From NCBI RefSeq assembly GCF_964275005.1, contig NC_092692.1, positions 14,716,084 to 14,780,083 on the forward strand: a stretch of 64,000 nt of DNA. Reading direction: 5' to 3'. The stretch's first letter is position 1. Every line of letters starts with the position of its first letter. This DNA comes from Diadema setosum (Eukaryota > Echinodermata > Echinoidea > Diadematoida > Diadematidae). The translations under genes and the position numbers were made by a program. The notes under the pieces are model-generated. The model was not told the DNA's origin. It made no database searches and was given only the letters and a program-made list of their open reading frames with translations. Below, in pieces: positions 1 through 11,060 of this stretch.

Positions 1-904
1 GCAATAAAAACGGAGAGAGTAGTGACATACAGTTCAAGTAGGCGTAAAACACACATATTGGTCATTAATTAAAGGTCATATTTATCATCATCAATCAACA
101 TAAGATGCAAGGAGGTGGGGTTTTTTTAATCTTTGCTTGAATACAGATAAACTGGGGGCAGACTTGATATCAATTGGCAACTTGTTCTAAAGCTTATTAT
201 AGGACCAGAATAAATAACAGTGTTTTGTGCAAATGTGGTGCGTGTACGAGGTATGGAATAAGTTTTGCTGACGAGTAGAGTAATATATTATGAACAGAAC
301 TTTTCTTATATAAAAACAGAAAGTCCGGTGTGTTTGAATGTGTTTGTGTTTAAGTGATGTTTGGGTGACTGTATAAAAACGAAACATAATTTACGTGAAC
401 AGCCATTCTTATTCGAAATTGCGTGCATATTAATTTGTATGATTTTGCAATAAATTTGAGAGTGAATTTTCGCATAAGACATGATGTAATATTAACGTCT
501 GCTATCAGGCGTTTCTACTTCACGGTGTAGCCTAAAATCTATGGCGACATTTTTTTTTTAAGTTAACTTTTCTGAGGGAAAACAGAATAAAGAAACTTGG
601 ATACTCGTCTGTAGATACCTTCCTACCCAGGCCTGAAGACATACAGTGTAATGAGACTTGATATGCAAAAATATGATGGATAGAATAGAGAATGTGATGC
701 AAAATAGGAAAACATAATCACTTCACACAAAGAAGAAGAAGAAGAAGAAGAAGAAGAAGAAGAAGAAGAAGAAGAAGAAGAAGAAAAGAAGAAGATAAAC
801 GCTTTTTTTTTTAATAACCATGTCCATAGGACCTACTGATTAGTTGGGGGCAATTACATTAGCTTATTATGAGTACGTAATGAAAATCGCTGGCGAGAGC
901 AGTG
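1..904. other. Non-coding, AT-rich DNA with a GAA microsatellite
   Basis: No coding exon is recognised. All open frames are short and lack family motifs or paired splice sites. The only clear structure is a GAA trinucleotide array at about 730-796. Confidence 0.6.
730..796. repeat. (GAA)n microsatellite
   Basis: About 20 nearly uninterrupted GAA units form a purine-only strand of roughly 65 bases, ending in GAAAAGAAGAAG. Confidence 0.95.
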
Positions 905-975
905 ATAGAGTGAATATGGCTCAGGGATTGTTCTCCTATCGGGAGGTTTAGGATTCGAATCCTACCTGGTGCGAA
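905..975 (+). repeat. Degenerate tRNA-derived SINE head
   Basis: A Box A-like stretch (TGGCTCAGG, about 919) is followed by a good Box B-like stretch (GGATTCGAATCC, about 951-962) with an arm able to pair around it. The spacing is shorter than in a working tRNA and no seven-base acceptor stem can be drawn. A decayed SINE head fits better than a tRNA gene. Confidence 0.4.
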
Positions 976-1129
976 CTACCTGGTGTCTTCATTTGACTTC
1001 ATTTGACCACATTTCTTCGACCAATAGTGCAATTTTATGGAGCATTGAATCCCTGAGTTTTACCTTGACCATCATAAACTATTTTGTACATTCTGTAGAG
1101 TTTATTATTATCTCGACATACCAATTTTC

Positions 1130-1407
1130 GCTTGTGTTTCGTCATCTTTCGTAATTTAGCATGTTGTGCTAAACGCTTAATTGTTTCTTTGGAACCTACA
1201 TCCTACAAGCATTGGTTTTTAGTAGGTTCCTCATATTTACACATCATTTTATTACATGTCCTTGTATACATTTGTGAAATTATGTCTAAAATTGAATGTT
1301 GTGTTATACATATTTTACTCCGAAATCAAATGGAATATGAAGCCTGAATATGGAATGTGGAATATGGAACTTGAATTAAAAAATAAAAAAATAAAAAAAT
1401 AAAAAAA
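1130..1407 (+). repeat. Probable LINE 3' end with A-rich tail
   Basis: A T-rich stretch without an ORF ends in a GGAATATGGAA-type repeat followed by (ATAAAAA)n at 1377-1407, the kind of tail left by non-LTR retrotransposons. A similar tail lies inverted at about 31,515-31,545 (GTTCCATATTCCACATT). No protein part is visible, so the clade is not assigned. Confidence 0.4.
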
Positions 1408-3892
1408 ACTTCAATACTTTGCCAACAATGTCCCTCTGTTGACCCAGGTAAAAATCAATGGATACCCGGCAATGCTGCAGGGGTATAGTAATAAGCCGGA
1501 TTGGCCTCCTGGAGGTGATCAGTGCTAACACTGACGATGCTTCCTCTGATATGAATTAATACTTTTGATAAAGAACATAAGCTCCTAATCATTTTTTATT
1601 ACTGGGACAGAAAACAGAGACAATTTAAGAAATAACCAGGAAGTCTTTGTTTCATTTTGTGGTTTGAAATTCCACATTCATTTTCTTGGGGTAGGGATTA
1701 GGTTGGGTATAGTGACTCGAACATCAACCAACGTATAATGAGGTTGTAATTATTCAATTGGTGACCCACATACAATAAATAATTATGTCAGGAATATCAA
1801 ATAAGAATATGTACCCTTCTTGAATTTTCTTGGTTTAGATTCAGTTTGATTTCTATTTCGTTTGACACTTTCGTCGTGTTAAATTTCCACGTCAGAAGTG
1901 ATTTTTTATTTATTTATTATTATTATTTATTTTTTTTTTTGTCGCTTGACCAGTTGATGAGTTTGGCCATGGGGCTAGCTAGCCTTGTGCAGTAAATAGT
2001 TCCTTGGATCGAGCTGAAACACTGATCTCTATCCATGGGTCGGGAGCACCTCCAAAAAGAGCTAATCAGCCACTCAATGACCACAAAGTCGTCGTAGAGG
2101 GAGCGATTCTCCGGTGGCTCAAGCTCACATTGCATGACGTTTTGACACATGTCAAAGAACAAAACAAACAAAACTCAAAACAAAAAAGCGGTTAAAACAA
2201 GGGCAGTACAGGGAATAGATACGGCAAAGGTGATTTATTAAGGTAAGTTAATTAAGGATGGGAATGGAAATGGAGAGTCCCACTAAAACGCAAAGCTTGT
2301 ACCGTATGGGACTCTCAAAAAATACATAAGACAGTTAATTATGAATCACGCTACAAACCGATAGAATGTTATCATAAGTAATATTCTATTACCAAAAAGA
2401 ATTAATAGTGAATGACTACATTAGAAAGAATACGGAGGACAATAAGACGCAAACGATAGAGCAGAGAGTGAACAAAGGGAAGGGTGTCGAGGAAGGAAGC
2501 GAAAAAGAAGTAAAGTGAAAAAAAAATAGAAGGAGAATGAAAGCGATAGATAGAAAGAGATGGAGAAGGGATGGGCTTTAGCGTAGAAAACGGGAAGTTG
2601 GCAAATGCTTTTGTGCATCATTTCATCACTTGTCATGTTTAAGTCCCTTCTCCGGTTTCACGATGGAGAATGCTTAATTCTCGCCATAAGATACCCGTTG
2701 AGATGTTCAGTTGTTGATGTGTTCAGGCGTTTTGCAGTGGTGACTTACAGACAACATGTGCCGCAACAGTCTCGTGTGAAATCATTTAATATGAACATCA
2801 AGGCATATAAGGCTGAATGGCCATACGTTATTGCTTGAGTAAGCAATACTATGTTTAAAAATTGAGAATTTAAATAAACCTACTTCTTTTAGGGAGATCT
2901 ATATGGACTTGTAGTGTAATTGGATTATTGAATGTATTATGTACTTCGTATTTTGGAATCATGCTTGTATAATTTTAACAGTGTAGTTGCTACGTATAAA
3001 TAGGACAAGTCTTATATTAGCCGTGTTTTTTTGACAGGAATAACGTTTTCCGTCAGAGGGCACGGGAAAGATTTGAATGCGTCACTATATCGGAAGCCTC
3101 ACTGTAATCATTGAACTCGTTAAATACCCTGCAATATAGGATATCTCGATGAAATAAGGAAAAGCAAAACTGATTTGATTTTTCTTCTTCTTTTTGCAGA
3201 GTCGGTGTAGAAACTGTTTTACCGTGGTATTGTGTATACAATTCTCTTTTATCATACTCCTTATACGTCTTGGTGTCACATTGATAATCTGAAGTACGCC
3301 TATTAATCCTATATAAAACTGTCAAACAGGTTGTAGTCTGGTTACAGTGTGTATAGATGAATCTTTAGAAAAATGAATGCAGCTGGTTACTGGACAGTTT
3401 TGAAGAGGTTGTGTATTTTTTAGCGAGATGGGAAAATTGTGAGTGTGGAACTAGAAGATCGTCTGGTCATGGTTCCCAGGCTGCGCGATTCGTGCATGTG
3501 GGATGGGAAGTGTAGTAGACTACTGGTGCTGTCCTTTGACGAGCGGAGCTGTCCCAAGTGATGCACAGATATCAGGAATATTATGTAAGGCCTCTTCTTG
3601 GTGTTACGTTTTGAAGAAGAGATTGACGGACCAGGAGTAGAAGTAAAGTTGTACTGTGATATGATCTTGAAGCGATCCAAGCCTATCTTTATCTAGCCTG
3701 CCCTGAGATAATCAATGACTTTTCCTGAGGATGGTCGACGAGATTTTTTATGTTTGATGAACCTTTGCAAAGGGCAACCATTCAAGGGTGATCTGAGCAG
3801 AGACATCAATACCCGTGCCGTGACCTTGATTATGACTGGAATTCTTTCGTCACTCATCAAATCAATGTAAGGGAATAGTTTGGTCTTACATT
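1408..3892. other. Gene-free stretch
   Basis: No coding exon is supported. A short inverted repeat (GAGAGTCCCA at about 2273 and TGGGACTCTC at about 2307) could fold, and about 1950-2190 ends in a CAAA/AAAAC-rich tail that may be an old retroposon. Nothing else is recognised. Confidence 0.5.
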
Positions 3893-4305
3893 TTTATAAA
3901 GTTATGGTATACTTTTGGTTGAGATGGACTTCAGGTGTCCAACCCCCCTTTTTTGTGAGATAATGGTAAATCTCTCATGGAATATGAAAAGGTGTATTAT
4001 TCTCAAAGGAATTCAGAGTTTATTTGATGAAAATTGTCTTGGAACTGACGGAGATATCCAAGCAAAACGATCAGTCCCAATAAAAGGTGGGCACACCTTT
4101 TATTAGGATCGTTAATTGCTTTACTTTGTTTAGTTTTTTTTTATATCTCGCCCATTTCAAAACCGATTTTCATCAAATAAACTTTGATTTTCTCTTAGAA
4201 TCGCATGCTCTTGAACATTCCATTGAATGGTTTCTATTAACGATCTAGGGAAAAAAAGTTAAAAGCTGAATCCTTACCTCAACCAATACTATATCAACCC
4301 TTTAA
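3893..4305. mobile_element. Foldback MITE, copy A
   Basis: The two halves are imperfect inverted repeats of one another. TTTATTTGATGAAAAT near 4020 is answered by ATTTTCATCAAATAAA near 4170, and TTGGTTGAGAT near 3914 by CTCAACCAA near 4280. The centre is a small perfect hairpin (AAAAGGTG...CACCTTTT, about 4083-4102). The right end is TTAA (4302-4305). A related copy lies at about 51,715-52,074. No coding capacity is seen, so it is non-autonomous. Confidence 0.75.
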
Positions 4306-4726
4306 GTCATACTAATTTCATGCTTCAAGAAACGAAAATGGAAGTGTCGTGCCAAACGCCACACTAATTGCAACTCCAGGCTACCACTGGATGCGGTGTA
4401 TACCTCTGAGGGATAGCTACCAGCAGAGCGGGTTTCTAAACCAGCTCTGGCTACTGTGAAGTGCTCAGTATTACGTGCCCATAGGGCGCCATCTCATGAA
4501 GATCCTATGTAAGTCGCCGTGAGATCCATAGCAATATTTCAACCAGGATGCTTCAAGCTAATTGATTCTTTCCCCAGCAATGACGATTTCATTTTCGTTG
4601 CTTTCATTGATAGAAAATAAACTACGGTAATACTATTACTACTTACAGTTATCCTAATTAGGGCCTACTGTTATACTTTATCATGATCCTAATTTACTAT
4701 TGGTATGTTACGATTGCTGTGATATG
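4306..4726. other. Gene-free spacer
   Basis: About 4372-4540 is more GC-rich than its surroundings and looks like part of an interspersed repeat, but no tRNA promoter boxes or ORF could be identified. Confidence 0.4.
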
Positions 4727-5346
4727 TTAAAGGGGAAATCTAGTCCAAATATAAGTTAGTCTGATAAGAAAGAGTAAAATATTACGAGTTCAACGGTAAA
4801 ATTTAGGTCAATATCGGGTGAAAAACAAGAAAGTTATGATATTTTGAAGTTTCGCTAATTTTTAGGAAACAGTTCTTAAACTGTCAATATGAATATGCAA
4901 ATGGCAAAAGTGAGCATGTCATACCCTCACAACTTGCCATATAGTTTATATATAAAATTTTTGAATTTCCATTTTTTTATTCAAACGCAATTATGCCGGA
5001 GGATCAAATCCTGATATATCTAACTGATCACTATATATTCTGAAGTTATTCAACCATGCAGGAATCGTGTTTTAGACTTCAATGACAGAAACAGTGAATT
5101 TTCGTCATTTTCTTTTTTTTTTACACGATCAATGGAAAATCATGAGGTTATGACATGGCCAGCTCACTCATTTGCATATATTTATATCCACTGTACAAGA
5201 ACTGTTTTGCAGCAATAAGCAAAACTTCAACATTTCATAACTTTCTTATTTTTCATTCGATTTTTAGCCAAATTTTTACTATTGAATTCGTAAGATTTTA
5301 CTCTTTTTTAGCAGACTAACTTATTTTGCGTCTTGATTTCCCCTCT
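4727..5346. mobile_element. Long-terminal-inverted-repeat MITE (AGGGGAAATC ends)
   Basis: The left arm begins TTAAAGGGGAAATC (4727-4740). The right arm ends GATTTCCCCT (about 5335-5344) and matches the left arm in reverse for some 200 bases, including ATAAGTTAGTCTG, GAGTAAAAT and AAGAAAGTTATGA. The left end has TTAA but the right end does not, so the target duplication is unresolved; TGATAT occurs just outside both ends. No ORF is present. Confidence 0.75.
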
Positions 5347-5566
5347 GATATTTCTGGAGGTCTTATCCATTTTTCTTTTATATGCCTACGATGATATTAC
5401 CTTCTGGAGGAAAGGAATTATAGCGATGGATCCTCTCCCTCCCCCCCCCCCCCCCACTCTTTCACACTCTCCCTCCCTCTTTCAATCTCTTTTCTCTTCC
5501 TATTTCCACTGGTTATAGATACTAAGTCTGGGAACTAATGGAATATACCTCACTGCTCACACATAC

Positions 5567-5612
<46 letters not shown>

Positions 5613-7139
5613 ATAAACTGTGTGTGGTATAAGAGCATTACGGACACTCATGCCCTTAAGTGACGACTTTGGGTTTAGACGTCACATTATAATCCGCTAA
5701 ACAAGCTTAAAAAGAAAACAGTTTGACCTTTACAGAAAAAAAAAAACACACACACAACAGGAAACAAACTCAGAACGGGAAACCCACACATCATCGTGGT
5801 ATCCTGAATTCTTTCAATTATCCTTAAACGATGCATTGTTATGGAAGTCCATTTTGCACAAAATAATCCCAATCATAATTGTAAGTAGACAGAGCAGTTT
5901 TATTTGACGAACAATCTTTTTGTCTCTCCCTCTCTATCTGAGTAGCTTACCGAGAACCACCACTTCCAATGGGAGCAGAACGCAAACGATAAAGAATATG
6001 AAGAAGACAGAGGAAAGAAGAGGGGGAGGGGTGGAGTTGGAGGAAACTTGTACAGCTGTATATTGAGCGAGAATAAGGAAGCAGGGTGTGTATAGGTTAG
6101 TGGGGGAGGAGTGAAAATTCGATTTCTCGGGGTGACAGACAATAATACGCCCTGCGCCCTTCCGACTTCCACAGTCTCCGGTCATCGGAGTGACAACTGG
6201 GTTCTCCGCACACTGCACTGAGCACTGGTATCTAAGCTCTGGCATATTCCTTCTTCGTTGAGGATCCAACCAAGATAAGACAATGGACTTTTCTTATCTT
6301 AACACTCTTGCTGTGTGAATGCACCTCTTTAGACGTCTGGATGGTACTCTGTTGGTAGAGCCAACATCCACTTCTGGAGGAAAAGCACGACTCGGTATTA
6401 CCCTTTCTCGTCATCTGATATCGGCCTTTTAAAGGACGAAAAAGGTAAGCTCGTTACGTTTTACCAACTTGAGATGGCCAATTATACTTCCGCAAGATTT
6501 ACCGTAAAACTGACCAGCAGTAGGTATCATCCATAACGTTGGGATCCTAAAATGCATCAGTACAGTTAGTTTCGCTCTTCTTATTGCTGTTATTGGCGAT
6601 AGTTTAACACTTTTCACTCTCATATTATTGTAGGACCTAGATATTATATTTATGCTTCTTATTGTTTTCATATGTCTTTTAAATTAACTTCAATACTTTA
6701 CAATACAATCTCTTTTAATAATGATGAAGTCGCTGACAATGATAGTAACCATAGTGACGATAATGACATCTCACATCTAGCCATAAGTGTCATAGCTGCT
6801 ATTGCAATGTATCATTCTATTTTCGTTATCGTTATCATTATCCTTATTATATTCGTCAGTGATGAAGTTTTCTATTCTGAAATTGTAACTTTGTATTTTA
6901 TTTCAAATATGTTTTCGTATGTATTCTATATACATATATATTTGCAACTGTAACCGTCGTTTACTTCTCATCATCTTCACTATGTTCGTTTTCTCTTGAC
7001 TACTCAGGAAAATGGAACAAACAATGATCTTACTTAATCATGGTACAATGTATTGTAATATAATATGAATGCAAAAAGCTATCGTCTATAAGCAAAACGC
7101 TTGAAGATACGACAGCCTTGAAAAAACACGTATTAAGCA
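5347..7139. other. Gene-free stretch with poly-C and (CA)n
   Basis: A homopolymeric C run lies at about 5440-5455 and a (CA)n array at about 5567-5610. No exon with family similarity or paired splice sites is seen on either strand. Confidence 0.55.
5567..5610. repeat. (CA)n microsatellite
   Basis: About 20 CA units in a near-uninterrupted run, beginning with a few variant units. Confidence 0.95.
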
Positions 7140-7290
7140 TACATTTGATTTAATTTGGATTAAATTGATTTGATTTGATTTATTCACAAAATGCACATAC
7201 ATATATTATACACAAACACAGTATAGTTGAACATGGAATATGTTATTATACATTTAGTGTGGATCGTAATAATTATCAAGTTATAAAAAG
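7140..7290 (-). repeat. Probable LINE 3' end, minus strand
   Basis: The GATTTGATTTGATTTATT motif followed by AT-rich DNA looks like the inverted short-tandem tail of a non-LTR retrotransposon. No coding remnant adjoins it. Confidence 0.35.
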
Positions 7291-7319
7291 CTTGACTGGG
7301 AGGTCCAATATAGGGATAA

Positions 7320-7870
7320 CTTTATAGGAATTGTTGATTCATGTCTTCTATTTTCCGACTCTTTCCCGTGCATGTCTATGGAAGCCGGAATGTTTAAACC
7401 CTAGAATTATGTCGCATTCACATTATCACTCCCATGTCAAAATTGCTACTAGAGCAACAGTTACTGCTAGTGTGCAGCATGTGGTTACTTGTTCTCATTT
7501 TATCATACACATAAAATTATGTGAGAAGAATCTTCTGTACCACCGAGTATTAATAGTCATTCTCTTTTGTTTATACTTTAGTTTGGTCTTTAGTTGTACC
7601 CGTGCTCTTAATCCTGTTCTCCACACTAGGCTTTTGTTGGGACCTACACTCAACAAGCTTTGCTTTTAGTTCCATCGTATTTCTCTTTGCATTGTTTTAC
7701 TTTGATTGAAAATGACACATCGACCGCTATGTACTATATGTTTGTATTTCTATTTCTTTTTGTATATATCCAAGCTGAACATTCTGTATTATTACATTGT
7801 GTTATATTTTATGTATTTTCCATTGAGAAAATACGAAAATAAAATTGAAATTGAAATTGAAATTAAAATA
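7320..7870 (+). repeat. Probable LINE 3' end with GAAATT tandem tail
   Basis: A non-coding block ends in AATAAAATTGAAATTGAAA, that is a polyadenylation-like hexamer followed by a GAAATT microsatellite at about 7841-7865. This is typical of the 3' ends of CR1/L2/RTE-like LINEs. Its left boundary is estimated. Confidence 0.45.
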
Positions 7871-8084
7871 GTTTTGTACATAAACATTCAACATTAACAC
7901 CATGTGTACTTCATAAAAAAAAAACAAACAAACATGGTAGTCCACTTTTCTAGCGCCACATTGCGATGATAACAAAGGATTATTTTAGGAACAAGAAAGT
8001 AAGATGTGTGCCTGGATGAGTGTGGTGAGTGCTGGTGTAGGTGAACGTGCTCAGTAAAGCGAGTGGTACGAGGTGCCTTTTTCA

Positions 8085-8640
8085 ATAACTAAACTTAAGT
8101 GTGTTAAGTGAATATGGTTTATTGTGAAGAGTCTCACGGAGTCTCACAGAAATCAACCAGTCGCCATTATTCGACATGATGTGCTTTTTCATGTTTGCTT
8201 TGAAAGAAGAAAGTGATATACATGATTTATATTTACATGATATATTTGTGCGGGCAGGGAATTCCATACATCTGGTCCCGTGGTTTCGGATAGCTCTATG
8301 GGCGAGCTTGGAGTCACTTAAAGGGTTGTTTAAATGAAATTCGTTGTGATAGCGAGTATAAAATAAGAATGTACACTATAATTTTGGATGAATGTATCTT
8401 AAAAGAAAGGTAGTAATTTTTTGATGTGTACTTGAACATAAAAAAATAGCAGGTGTGAAGATCGTTTACTTTCAGGGTTTTGAATTGTTTGAATAAAGGA
8501 TGAGTACGAATTAGATAGGCAGAATATGTACAAATTCGGATGGCCTCGATAAATGAAATAAAGAATCAATTTCAGATGTGTAACGGTTACCCCATACAAT
8601 ATCACCGTAATTAATATGTGGCAAAACAAAGAACGTTATT
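8085..8640 (-). pseudogene. Decayed CR1/L2-like LINE, C-terminal ORF2 fragment
   Basis: Read on the minus strand, frame pieces give INYGDIVWGNRY (about 8615-8580), then FKQFKTLKVNDLHTC, then GPDVWNSLPAQI (about 8278-8243). These are the C-terminal landmarks of CR1/L2/Jockey-type reverse transcriptase ORFs (a Y-x-x-I-VWG block, then GP-x-x-WNSLP). The pieces fall in different frames with stops between them, so the copy is dead. The reverse-transcriptase catalytic core and the 5' part are absent, indicating 5' truncation. Confidence 0.75.
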
Positions 8641-9501
8641 AGTCAAAGTGACTTCCAACTTACAAAGAATTCCAATCGCTTTTGAAATCGAGGTACAAAC
8701 TTATTTTTTGAACGTGTTCGTTTTTTGAACGTTTTCATTCCAAGTAACAATGTTAATACTAATAATCTCAACTATCAGACAGCGATCCATGTCACTTCAC
8801 TGGCAAACATCAATGCTTTTAATGCTTTAATAACCGGAATACAAATCAAAAGCACCTCTCTCAACTCATCTCAACATAACAGTACATTCTGTTCTCTATA
8901 GCACTCAGCTGATGAAAATATAGGGAGGGAGGGGTGGGGTTGTGCGGGGGGGGGGGGGGGGGAGAGGGATCATGCTCTGTCTCACCACTGTCAGGTGACA
9001 TTCTCAAGATTAATAATTTCGAAAGAGTAACAAATGCAACCTTGCTGTCCCTCGGATAGACCTGTCAAAGAAAGTGTATCGCCCAATGACTCCACGCCTA
9101 TAATGAACGAGACTGATATTGATATATATATTCGTGTCCTAGATAGGTGTCCACGTTTGTATAAACAATATGTTTTTTATGTCCACCAGTGAGAAAACTG
9201 GGAATATGGATGAGTTGGCTTGTTTTTGTTGTTGTTGTTGTTGCAGTTGCTGTTGTGTTATTTTTCTCTTCAGTTTGCTCTGAAGGTTTGTTTTGCTACT
9301 TATGTTATCGATCAGTTATTTACAAAGTCAGAAAACACTGCGTCAATAGCTGACATGCTGCAGTGGTCGAGAAACGCCGCCGCTTTTGAAATGCGTGGGC
9401 ATAAATTCATTATCTGTGTTAAAAAAAACCCACAAACTTCACACAATAACATATAGGCCTAATCATACAACACAAACAAAAACACACACTCACACTCCCA
9501 T

Positions 9502-9537
<36 letters not shown>

Positions 9538-10130
9538 TTTTTTGAATTTTTAAATGATATTCTTTATTTAAATTCCATTCGATATCAGGCCCATGTTAAC
9601 GATGAAGTTAATATGAACGAAGATAAGCAGCAGATAAGAACACACACACACGCGCGCGCGCGCGCACACATATACACACACAATCAAGCAAACAAATCTT
9701 AGTACTTTCAGGGAAGGAAACATGAAAACAACATTTTCAGTGCGTTTTGGCATGATGCCGTTATTGTCATAATATACTGTTGACGTGAAACACAGCAATG
9801 CCAGTATGAATGTAGATTCCACACAAATTGAAAAAAAAAAAGTTATATGCTCCATATATATAAGTATAGACAAAGTAGAGAAGTAATGTATTTTCAAGTC
9901 CAACCACACCAAAATTTCGACGCATGCATACATCTTCTACTGGGTCGACATGAAGTATGATGATAAAAACACAATATGTTATTCATCAACACGCGGACTA
10001 CAAACATCATTTATAATGCATGCATAGGCGAGAACATCTTTCATATCCCTTACACTCAAATAAATATATGGTTATTACCATCAGTGCATGGATCGAGAAA
10101 GGCCACATTTCGTTAACATAGTATAAAAAC

Positions 10131-10196
<66 letters not shown>

Positions 10197-10630
10197 ACAG
10201 AGGCAAAGGTAATGATGATGCGTTTGTGCAATCAATAAATCTTTTGAGAGTCTTCAAAAAAGGCAGATTTAGCTCCCGCGTTTGTGGGCCGCAGCAGCCT
10301 GTTAATTTATGATCTGTTATTTGGCGCCATGTGGGCGAGAGGCGGGGAAAATCATAAACAATTTGATTTGATGGTGCGGTCTACTTGAGCCCCAAACTGT
10401 GTCTTTTCATCGCTGCTTTGCATTAACGAGAGAGACGTCTACCTGTTTTTAAAGGGACGGAGAGAACGCAGTCACAGATACAGAACCTGACGATGACTTT
10501 TATGGGTGTAATTATCATGATGGCACGAAAATCACTACATGGTCATTTTTTTTTTTCTTTCTACTCCGCTCTAATAATGGCACCACAGTATTTGGCATCA
10601 ATACATGTATTTTTTAAATGCGAGCAAAAG
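8641..10630. other. Gene-free stretch rich in simple repeats
   Basis: It contains a G homopolymer (about 8946-8962), (CA)n at about 9505-9532, a CA/CG alternating tract at about 9640-9682 and a long (CA)n at about 10,131-10,193. About 10,255-10,460 is more balanced in composition and is treated separately as a possible regulatory block. No exon is supported. Confidence 0.55.
10131..10193. repeat. (CA)n microsatellite
   Basis: About 30 uninterrupted CA units after a short CACGCA lead-in. Confidence 0.95.
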
Positions 10631-10631
10631 A

Positions 10632-11060
10632 ATAATAATAATAACAATAATAATAAATCATTTATTAAGCGCAGAAACTATGTCTATATATTCTACTGCG
10701 TTTCAAGAGCTCTTTAATTCCTATGTTGCACAATGCTGCATGGGAAGTACAAAAAGAAATAGGTCCATGCTAAAACAAAAAAGTTTTCACTTTTGATTTA
10801 AAACTGTCTAAAGTCTGACATTTCCGAATGTCTAATGGTAATCTATTCCACAACCTAGGGGCTGCACAAGAAAATGATTGGTCACCTAAGGTAACTTTTG
10901 TTTTGATTAGGGGTATCTGCAATATCAATCTATCATTAACTGCGGAGATTATGGCTATGAGTCTGAGATTTACAGTTCAATAATTCACTGATATAACTAG
11001 GGGCCTGACCATTCAGAGCTTTAAACCAGCATCAATATCTTGAAATTAATTAATAACAAC
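10632..11060 (+). repeat. Probable interspersed repeat
   Basis: An (AAT/AAC)n start followed by CATTTATTAAGCGC and a block with CTATTCCACAACCTAGGGGC resembles non-coding interspersed repeats seen widely in aquatic animal genomes. No protein remnant or terminal repeat could be defined, so the class is not assigned. Confidence 0.3.

Noticed and set aside
905-975. A second tRNA gene
   Set aside because: The spacing between boxes is too short and stems do not close; at most a SINE remnant.
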